Assembly (NCBI GenBank): GCA_035462375.1
Contig: DATHUJ010000122.1
Span: forward strand, 1 to 6,959
Direction: 5' to 3'
Source of the DNA: DASTQL01 sp035462375
GTDB taxonomy: Bacteria > Actinomycetota > Actinomycetes > Jiangellales > Jiangellaceae
DNA: 6,959 nt
The notes beneath the pieces are model-generated. The model saw only the letters and a list, made by a program, of their open reading frames with translations, made no database searches and was not told the DNA's origin. Below, one piece after another: positions 1 to 5,169 of the stretch (its first letter is position 1; the number at the start of each line of letters is the position of its first letter). The translations under genes were made by a program, and so were the position numbers.

Positions 1-3000
1 CGCCACGACGTCCTCGACCTCACGCGCGTTCCACGCGCTGCCGTCGTGGTCCCAGACGAACACCGACCCGTTGAAGCCGCCGGCCACGACTCGGCGACCG
101 TCCTCGCTGACCGCCACCGAGACCAGGGGCTGGTCGGTGCCGAGCACGGCCACCGCCTCCGGGGCACGCATCACGGTCTGGAGCAGCGTCGCCTCGGTGG
201 CGGGTGACGGCCCGAGCTGGTGCGCCTGCACGGCGTACAGCAGCGCCCGGTCCCAGCGGTCCTCGTCCAGGGCCTCGGCCTGGAGGGCCCGCACGTCGGC
301 GGCGAGTGAGGCGGCCAGGGCGTCGTTGCGGCGATCGACGGCCAGCACGCCTGCGGTCACGGCGAGGACGAGCACCCCGGCCAGCGCCACCGCCAGGCCG
401 CGCAGCCGACGGATCGACCGGCGACGGCGAAGGGTCTCCGCGTTGGCGGCGTCGCGGCTGGCGCTCAGGAAGTCCCGCTCAAGCTCGGTGAGGTCGTCCG
501 GGTGATCGGCGTGCCACGCCAGCGCCGTCGTCAGGCGCGGACCCCGGTAGAGCTCGCCCGGGTCGCGACCGCGCGCGTCCCAGTCCAGGGCCGCGGGCGA
601 CAGGTGCTGGCGGAGCCGGCGCCCGGCCTCGTCCTCGGCCAGCCACTCCGCCAGGCGCGGCCACGCACGTAGCAGCGCCTCGTGAGCGACCTCCGCGTGG
701 GCGTCGGACACGGTGACCAAGCGGCTGGCGGCGAGGATGTCGAGCACCGTACGGGCGTCCGTGTCGCCGTCTCGGGCCACCTCGTCCAGCGGGACCCGCC
801 GGCGCACGGGTTCGCCGCCCTCGCCGGTGGCCGCCAGACGCAGGAGGATGCGCCTCGTCACGAGCTGCTGCTCGGGGGTCATGCGGCCGTACGCGGCCTC
901 CGCCAGGCGGGCGACGGAGGAGTGCACACCGCCGACTTCCACGTAGGCGGTGAGGGTGAGCCGCCGACCGTCACGGCGCTCCCACAGCGACACGAGTGCG
1001 GTCGACACGAGCGGTAGGGCACCCGGTTCGCCGCCGACGTCGTGAAGGACCCGGTCCACGAGACCCGGCTCGAGCTCGAGCCCGGCTGCTGTTGCCGGGC
1101 GCTCGATCGCCTGACGGAGCTCCTCGGGCGTCATCTCGCCGACGATCACCGTGTCGTCGGCCAGCAGCGGCGCGAGGCGACGCTCGGCCGCCGCCATGGC
1201 GAAGTAGTCCGACCGGACGACGACGACGACGGTGGTGCCAGGCCGCTCCGCCTCGGACGCGAGCCACTCGACGTACGCGTCCCGATCCGCACCGTCGACC
1301 GCGGTGTAGAGCTCCTCCAGCTGGTCGACCACCAGGAGGGTGCGCACACCCTCCTCCGCCGGCTCCGGTCTGCCGCGCGTCGGCCGGGTGAGCACCGTTC
1401 GCCAGGCCTGGCTGCCGGGCAGGGTTCCCGCCCGTACGGCGGCCAGGAGTCCGGCTCGGACGGCTGACGACTTGCCGCTGCCCGACGCGCCGACCACGGC
1501 GAGCATCCGTGCGTCGACGACGCGAGCGACGAGCTGGGCGACCTGCCGCTCGCGACCGGCGTAGTAGGGCGCGTCCTCCGGCTCGTAGTGGGCCAGTCCC
1601 TTGTATGGGCAGACGACGTACGGCTGCCCGGTCGGTGCGTGGGCCTCGCGGAGCAGCCTGATCCGTTGCAGGTCCAGCACCCGGTCGGTCACCCGGTCAC
1701 GGGACGCGACGAGGTGTCGGCGCGGCTCGGGGATGCCGGCGGCGGCCTCCTCCACGTCCGAGGCGGCCAGTTCCTCCGCGTACCGGCTGGCGGCCGCATG
1801 TACCTGCAGTGGCACGCCGTCGGCATGCGCGACGGCAGCGAAGGCGTCGGGCACGACGTCGGACGGGACGTAGATGCGAACGATGGCCTCGACGGCAGCG
1901 CCGGCGAGAGGCGGCAGCACCAGCTGGTCGGGGAAGGTCCTGGCCAGCACCGCGCGGAGGTCCGGGGGCGAGTCACCGGGGACAACCGCCCCGACGACGA
2001 GCAGCGGCGGACGGGCCGCGACGATGCGCTCGGCCAACGTGCTCAGGTCCCCCGGCGCCGCGAGATGCAGGTCGTCCAGGAGCAGGACGAGTGGACGGTC
2101 GGGCGGGCGCGGCCACGGACGGCTCGAGCCGACCTGGACGATCGCGCCGCGGGACCGGGCTTGCTGCGCGAGCTCGGCGAGGAGCCGGGACTTCCCGATG
2201 CCGTGGGGGCCGATGACGAGGACCCGGACGACGGTGCCCGCGGCCGCCTCCTCGTAGGCCGCGAGCAGTCGGGCCAGCTCGGCCTCCCGGCCGACGAACG
2301 TGGGACCCGCCAGCGGGAGGGCGTCCCCGAGCCCCGGCTGCGTGCCGAGCAGGGTCTGGTCCTGGGCGAGGACTCGGGCCTCGGCCTCACGGAGCTCGGG
2401 TCCGGGTTCGAGGCCGAGCTCGTCGCCGAGGACGCTCCTCGCGCGGCGGTAGGCGTCGAGAGCATCGGCCTGCCGGCCCGCTCGGTAGAGGGCGGTCATC
2501 AGCTGCACCCACAGCCGCTCACGCCAGGGGTGCCGGGCGGTCAGGGCGTCGAGCTCGGCGATCAGCTCGGGCCCCGCCCCGGTGGCCAGCTGGGCCGCGG
2601 AGCGGTCCTCGACGGCGGTGAGCCTGAGCTCCTCCAGCGCGGTTCGCTCGGCGACGGCAAACGGCCCGTCGAACTCCGCGTACGGCTCGCCGCGCCACAG
2701 CTCGAGCGCCTCCCGCAGGAGCGCGGCCGCCCGGCCCGGTCGGCCCTCGGCGAGCATCCGATGGCCGGCGGCGACGAGCCGCTTGAAGCGCTCGGCATCG
2801 ACCTGGTCGGGCTCGACGACCACCGCGTAGCCGGGACTGCGGGTGACCACCACCTCCGGACCGCTTCGAGGGAGCGCTTGGCGGAGTCGGAACACGTAGG
2901 ACTGCACGGTCTTGGCCGCCTTGCCGGGCGGCTCGTCCCCCCACAACGCCTCGACGATGGTGGCGACGGAGAAGACGCGTCCCGGGTCAGTGAGCAGGAG

Positions 3001-3126
3001 GGCGAGCAGCGCGCGCTCCTGCTTGCCCGGGACCTGGACCAGCGTCTCACCGTCCCGGACCTCGAGCGGTCCGAGGATGCCGAAGCCGAGCCGCGTGGCG
3101 GCTGCGAATGAGTTGGCTCGACTCAC
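1..3126 (-). CDS. AfsR/SARP-like BTAD regulator with two P-loop ATPase domains, a membrane helix and a WD40 propeller (C-terminus outside the window)
   Basis: Probable signal-responsive transcription factor, read as one open frame with no stop through 1042 codons to the window edge. Start GTG at 3126-3124, 7 nt after a G-rich ribosome binding site; the winged-helix motif LGFGILGPLEV begins at residue 13. Domains seen: OmpR/PhoB-type winged helix (~13-102), BTAD helical repeats (~104-245, including DELGLEPGPELRE), a first P-loop ATPase (Walker A GPHGIGKS 306-313, Walker B LVLLLDD ~346-352), a second nSTAND1-type ATPase (entry motif CPYKGLAHYEPEDA ~503, Walker A GASGSGKS 546-553, LLVVD 597-601 with DQLEEL, sensor-like Arg638, GALP 702-705, AHEALL 814-819). 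A basic cluster (900-909) precedes one hydrophobic helix (~910-930). The first WD40 blade (GSVFVWD) follows near 1020-1035. The positive-inside rule puts the propeller outside the cell. This domain order is known among actinobacterial BTAD proteins; the signal and target genes are unknown. It is divergent from the secreted-protein genes. Confidence 0.9.
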   Translation of the reverse strand, partial: MSRANSFAAATRLGFGILGPLEVRDGETLVQVPGKQERALLALLLTDPGRVFSVATIVEALWGDEPPGKAAKTVQSYVFRLRQALPRSGPEVVVTRSPGYAVVVEPDQVDAERFKRLVAAGHRMLAEGRPGRAAALLREALELWRGEPYAEFDGPFAVAERTALEELRLTAVEDRSAAQLATGAGPELIAELDALTARHPWRERLWVQLMTALYRAGRQADALDAYRRARSVLGDELGLEPGPELREAEARVLAQDQTLLGTQPGLGDALPLAGPTFVGREAELARLLAAYEEAAAGTVVRVLVIGPHGIGKSRLLAELAQQARSRGAIVQVGSSRPWPRPPDRPLVLLLDDLHLAAPGDLSTLAERIVAARPPLLVVGAVVPGDSPPDLRAVLARTFPDQLVLPPLAGAAVEAIVRIYVPSDVVPDAFAAVAHADGVPLQVHAAASRYAEELAASDVEEAAAGIPEPRRHLVASRDRVTDRVLDLQRIRLLREAHAPTGQPYVVCPYKGLAHYEPEDAPYYAGRERQVAQLVARVVDARMLAVVGASGSGKSSAVRAGLLAAVRAGTLPGSQAWRTVLTRPTRGRPEPAEEGVRTLLVVDQLEELYTAVDGADRDAYVEWLASEAERPGTTVVVVVRSDYFAMAAAERRLAPLLADDTVIVGEMTPEELRQAIERPATAAGLELEPGLVDRVLHDVGGEPGALPLVSTALVSLWERRDGRRLTLTAYVEVGGVHSSVARLAEAAYGRMTPEQQLVTRRILLRLAATGEGGEPVRRRVPLDEVARDGDTDARTVLDILAASRLVTVSDAHAEVAHEALLRAWPRLAEWLAEDEAGRRLRQHLSPAALDWDARGRDPGELYRGPRLTTALAWHADHPDDLTELERDFLSASRDAANAETLRRRRSIRRLRGLAVALAGVLVLAVTAGVLAVDRRNDALAASLAADVRALQAEALDEDRWDRALLYAVQAHQLGPSPATEATLLQTVMRAPEAVAVLGTDQPLVSVAVSEDGRRVVAGGFNGSVFVWDHDGSAWNAREVEDVVA

Positions 3127-3133
3127 CGACGTT

Positions 3134-3158
3134 CCCCGCCCCGTCTCTCCCCGTCCCC
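3134..3158 (-). promoter_or_regulatory. Four-tract G-quadruplex motif in the regulator leader, overlapping its ribosome binding site
   Basis: On the minus strand, the sense strand of the large regulator, four runs of exactly four G lie at 3158-3155, 3152-3149, 3142-3139 and 3137-3134, with loops of 2, 6 and 1 nt. The last run forms the Shine-Dalgarno-like GGGGA, 7 nt from the GTG start. The motif fits the canonical quadruplex pattern and could fold in the mRNA and hide the ribosome binding site. The tracts are directly visible; folding and control are inference, and GC-rich genomes produce such motifs by chance. Confidence 0.45.
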
Positions 3159-3236
3159 GCCAGCATCCCGCCACGGGCCGGCAAAGACCAGCGCAATTCC
3201 CTGAGGCGGTAGAAAGGTCGCGCTTGGCCCCTATGT

Positions 3237-3248
3237 ACGGGGTCCCGT
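3237..3248. promoter_or_regulatory. Short inverted repeat in the divergent intergenic region
   Basis: ACGGG and CCCGT form 5-bp arms around a 2-nt centre, roughly midway between the divergent starts at 3126 and 3357. The position suits an operator for either gene. The repeat is short and may be chance in this base composition. I found no convincing -10/-35 pair on either strand of this interval, and no clear SARP-type direct heptamer repeats. Confidence 0.15.
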
Positions 3249-3356
3249 CGTCCCGGAGTGGCGGGGCGGCGTCCGCGACTGGACCGTCAGCGGATCGCCA
3301 GCGCTTCGCGACCGCGGGGGAGCAGCGTCAGGGCCGCAGAGACGAAGGAGGCCGCC

Positions 3357-3569
3357 ATGACCAGATCTGCACTCATCCTTCGCTGCTCCACGGTTCTCGC
3401 CGCCGCCGCGCTCGTCGCCGGCCTGGGCGCCACCGCCGCCACCGCTCGGGTGGATCCCGGTGCCGACACTGGGACCCGATCCGCCGCCAGCGCGAGCTGC
3501 TCGACCTACACGGTCGCCGGCCACCTGGCCAGGTGCGACTATCTCACCGGGGGTGTCGCCCACCGCTGA
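3357..3569 (+). CDS. Small secreted two-cysteine peptide, unknown function
   Basis: A 70-residue protein that I do not recognise. The ATG at 3357 is chosen because a perfect AGGAGG (3346-3351) lies 5 nt upstream and because it gives a textbook Sec signal peptide: MTRS start, hydrophobic stretch ~12-27, and an AxA-type site after ATAATA at residue 30. Starting the same frame at 3258 would put a charged extension before the signal peptide and is less likely. The mature part would be about 40 residues, with Cys48 and Cys60 in the segment CSTYTVAGHLARC; these could form one disulfide after export. It is the first plus-strand gene downstream of the divergent promoter region. About 175 nt separate it from the next gene, so it may be transcribed alone or lead the cluster. 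Possible roles such as signalling peptide or small cell-wall protein are speculation. Confidence 0.7.
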   Translation: MTRSALILRCSTVLAAAALVAGLGATAATARVDPGADTGTRSAASASCSTYTVAGHLARCDYLTGGVAHR

Positions 3570-3592
3570 CCGGCCCTCGGCTCCCGTGGCCC

Positions 3593-3607
3593 CGCGGCTC
3601 CTCCGCG
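3593..3607 (+). terminator. Possible GC hairpin after the small secreted peptide gene
   Basis: CGCGG and CCGCG are perfect 5-bp arms around a 5-nt loop, starting 24 nt after the stop codon at 3567-3569. There is no T-run behind it, so it is at best a weak or U-less terminator or a 3'-end stabiliser. Confidence 0.2.
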
Positions 3608-3697
3608 TCCATCGCGGTGGGTCCCGGGTCCGGCGTCCGGCCTCACGTGCCCCGTCAGCGGCCGTACGTGGCGATTACGGGTGTGCACGTTGTTGGT

Positions 3698-3722
3698 GGC
3701 CGGGTCGAGGGTCGTCCCGGCC
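3698..3722 (+). promoter_or_regulatory. Stem-loop just upstream of the first secreted paralogue
   Basis: GGCCGGG (3698-3704) and CCCGGCC (3716-3722) are perfect 7-bp arms with an 11-nt loop. The structure ends 10 nt before the AGGAGG of the gene starting at 3745. It could be an operator or a leader-mRNA hairpin; no T-run follows, so it is unlikely to be an intrinsic terminator. Confidence 0.25.
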
Positions 3723-3744
3723 GAAGCGCTCGAGGAGGGTGGCC

Positions 3745-4308
3745 ATGCGGGTGCGACGCGGAGTCGCCGCAATCGCAGCGGTGATGCTGGGCGGAGCATG
3801 GGCGGCGCCTCCCGCCGGTGCGGCGATCGTCGAGCGGTTCTCCGACACGTACGAGGACAGCTTCGTGACGTCCTGCGACCTCGGCACCGAGGACCCGCTC
3901 GACGACGTCGTCGTGGAAGCCGCCGTGCGGGGCCGCTTCGCGGGGAAGCTACGGACCCGCCAGCCGGACGGAGCCGTCTACGGGACGAGCGCGGGTGAGG
4001 AGAGGGTCGTCCTCACGAACACGGAGACCGGCCGTTCATGGATGACCGAGTTCCGCTGGCGCGACGGTGACCTGCTGCTGCTCGAGGTCGAGGGCGACGT
4101 CTACACCTACCTCGTCGGGGCGACCTTCCACTTCGTGGTCTACACCCCGGACGGTCGGGTCGACTCCCGCAACGACGGACGGTCGGAGTTCGTCGTCGCC
4201 TACGACGCGGCGACGGACGAGGGCGACTTCGTCGAGGGTCGCAAGCTGGTCGGGCGCCTCGGGGTCGGCGACCTCTGCGAGGACGCGGTGCGGTTCACCA
4301 CGGGCTGA
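3745..4308 (+). CDS. Secreted protein A of a tandem paralogous pair, unknown function
   Basis: A 187-residue exported protein. The ATG at 3745 has AGGAGG (3733-3738) 6 nt upstream; the in-frame GTG at 3739 is too close to it. The N-terminus MRVRRG plus a hydrophobic stretch and an Ala-rich end (PPAGAA) forms a Sec signal peptide cut near residue 26-27. The mature protein is acidic, with alternating hydrophobic stretches suggesting a beta-rich fold. It has two cysteines, Cys44 near the start and Cys178 near the end, that could form a disulfide. Motifs shared with the next gene are VERF (29-32), TNTxTG (91-96), VEGDVYT (115-121), DGxVxxRNDG (136-145) and VGR (169-171). There is no transmembrane segment or lipobox, so it is probably released or wall-associated. 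I cannot name the family and claim no enzymatic function. Its location next to a membrane-anchored STAND regulator suggests a regulated surface role. Confidence 0.85.
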   Translation: MRVRRGVAAIAAVMLGGAWAAPPAGAAIVERFSDTYEDSFVTSCDLGTEDPLDDVVVEAAVRGRFAGKLRTRQPDGAVYGTSAGEERVVLTNTETGRSWMTEFRWRDGDLLLLEVEGDVYTYLVGATFHFVVYTPDGRVDSRNDGRSEFVVAYDAATDEGDFVEGRKLVGRLGVGDLCEDAVRFTTG

Positions 4309-4313
4309 GCCGT

Positions 4314-4337
4314 GGGTCGTCGGGGGAGGGGGCAGGG
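4314..4337 (+). other. G-quadruplex-type motif between the two secreted paralogues
   Basis: Four G-runs (GGG, GGGGG, GGGGG, GGG) with loops of 5, 1 and 2 nt lie immediately after the stop codon of the upstream gene. The pattern is visible on the plus strand, so it would be present in the transcript. Whether it folds or matters is unknown. Confidence 0.35.
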
Positions 4338-4338
4338 A

Positions 4339-4376
4339 GGCCCGGTCGGTGCCCGATGGCTCGAGGGCACCGGGCC
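4339..4376 (+). terminator. Strong bulged hairpin between the two secreted paralogues
   Basis: GGTGCCC (4348-4354) pairs with GGGCACC (4365-4371) around a 10-nt loop. GGCCC (4339-4343) pairs with GGGCC (4372-4376) across a 4-nt bulge, giving 12 G/C-rich pairs. No T-run follows. It may attenuate or separate expression of the two paralogues or protect the upstream mRNA end; the choice between these is inference. Confidence 0.35.
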
Positions 4377-4447
4377 GGGTCGCCCGAGCAGAGCCGCATG
4401 AGGGGCGCGGGTGTCGCGCTCCGGTCGACGACAGGAGGTTGAGTGCG

Positions 4448-5002
4448 GTGCGAGCGTGGCGTGGTGCAGCGATCGGCTTGGCGGCGGCCCTTGCCGTGAC
4501 CGGTGCGGCCGTCTTGCCGGCCGGAGCGTCGGTCGTGGAGCGGTTCCTCGACCCGTACGAGTTCACGGGGACGTTCGAGTGCGAGGAGGGGACCTTCGAG
4601 GAGCACGTCGTCGGCGAGGCCTCGGTCATGGTGCGTACCAGGGGGCCGGGAAGCCTGGCTTTCGAGATGTGGCGTGATCGCTCGACGAGCGTCGTGACCA
4701 ACACCGCGACGGGTGGGTGGTTCACGACGAGCTTCCGCGCGGTGGGGGTGGACATCCGGGTGCTGGGCGTCGAGGGGGACGTATACACCGTGGCCACGAC
4801 CTTCACGTATCACTGGTGGATCCATGCCGCCGACGGCAAGGTGGCGGCCCGCAACGACGGGCACGCCGACTTCATCTACGAGTTCGACGCGTCGACCGGG
4901 GAGTGGACGTTCCTCGGTGGTGAGCCGATCGTCGGCCGGCAGGACGCGGCGGACTTGGAGACCGAGGTGTGTCCGCTCTTCATAGAACTGACGATTGGGT
5001 AG
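4448..5002 (+). CDS. Secreted protein B of the tandem paralogous pair, unknown function
   Basis: A 184-residue exported protein related to its upstream neighbour. The GTG at 4448 has AGGAGG (4433-4438) 9 nt upstream; the in-frame TTG at 4439 directly abuts that site and is unlikely. The signal peptide (MRAWRG, hydrophobic stretch, LPAGA) is probably cut after Ala27. Shared features in the same order as protein A are VVERF (29-33), TNTATG (84-89), VEGDVYT (108-114), DGKVAARNDG (129-138), DASTGEW (147-153) and VGR (162-164). It also has an N-terminal Cys45 and a C-terminal Cys175 at equivalent places. Outside these motifs the two have diverged, so this is an old duplication rather than a recent copy. 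It is separated from protein A by 139 nt containing a hairpin, so the two may be transcribed together but expressed at different levels. Family and function are not recognised. Confidence 0.85.
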   Translation: MRAWRGAAIGLAAALAVTGAAVLPAGASVVERFLDPYEFTGTFECEEGTFEEHVVGEASVMVRTRGPGSLAFEMWRDRSTSVVTNTATGGWFTTSFRAVGVDIRVLGVEGDVYTVATTFTYHWWIHAADGKVAARNDGHADFIYEFDASTGEWTFLGGEPIVGRQDAADLETEVCPLFIELTIG

Positions 5003-5055
5003 CCGGCGGTCAGCAGCGAGCGGTGGTGCGGGGTAGATGGTGGCATCGGCCGTCT

Positions 5056-5169
5056 TCATGACGACTTCCACCGACGCCGGAGGAAGGCGAGGAGCGCTTC
5101 GTGTGCGCGGACGTCATGTCCCCCCTGCCTCCCTGACTTGAGCATCTCCCGGCGTCGTGGCAGCGCACC
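5056..5169 (-). pseudogene. Possible decayed remnant of the missing STAND C-terminal part of the second regulator
   Basis: Reading on past the TGA of the second regulator in the same frame gives 37 more codons before the next stop at 5058-5056. They include AHEALL encoded at 5106-5089. The intact regulator has the identical AHEALL (residues 814-819), the start of the conserved HEALLxAWPRL motif, and the six codons differ only at third positions. The motif lies 45 codons after the last aligned residue, against 69 in the intact protein, so some 70 bases would have been lost. In the next frame, RCAATTPGDAQVR (5170-5132) resembles RLAATGEGGEPVR (763-775) at 7 of 13 positions, in the right order. 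These are eye alignments over short stretches and could be partly chance. Confidence 0.35.
5065..5086. terminator. Symmetric hairpin in the convergent intergenic region
   Basis: CTTCC pairs with GGAAG and, inside an A/A mismatch, CCG pairs with CGG around a 4-nt loop. It lies 62 nt past the stop of secreted protein B and 83 nt past the stop of the minus-strand regulator, where a bidirectional terminator would be expected. It lacks a T-run on either strand, so termination is only a possibility. Confidence 0.3.

Noticed and set aside
71..664. Short plus- and minus-strand frames near the left edge
   Set aside because: They lie inside the continuous regulator frame that encodes the membrane helix and WD40 start, and their products are Arg/Ser/Ala-rich shadows.
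1588..3111. A 507-codon open frame on the plus strand opposite the large regulator
   Set aside because: The minus-strand frame over the same interval encodes a clear winged helix, BTAD and ATPase with intact motifs. The plus-strand product is low-complexity, without domains, and is a shadow of GC-biased codon use.
3127..3356. Promoter hexamers or SARP-type direct heptamer repeats in the divergent region
   Set aside because: I could not find a -35/-10 pair with acceptable spacing or a repeated heptamer at helical spacing on either strand, so no promoter or SARP box is called.
4036..5071. Two long minus-strand frames opposite the secreted paralogues
   Set aside because: The plus-strand genes there have signal peptides, ribosome binding sites and motifs conserved between paralogues; the opposite frames have none of these.
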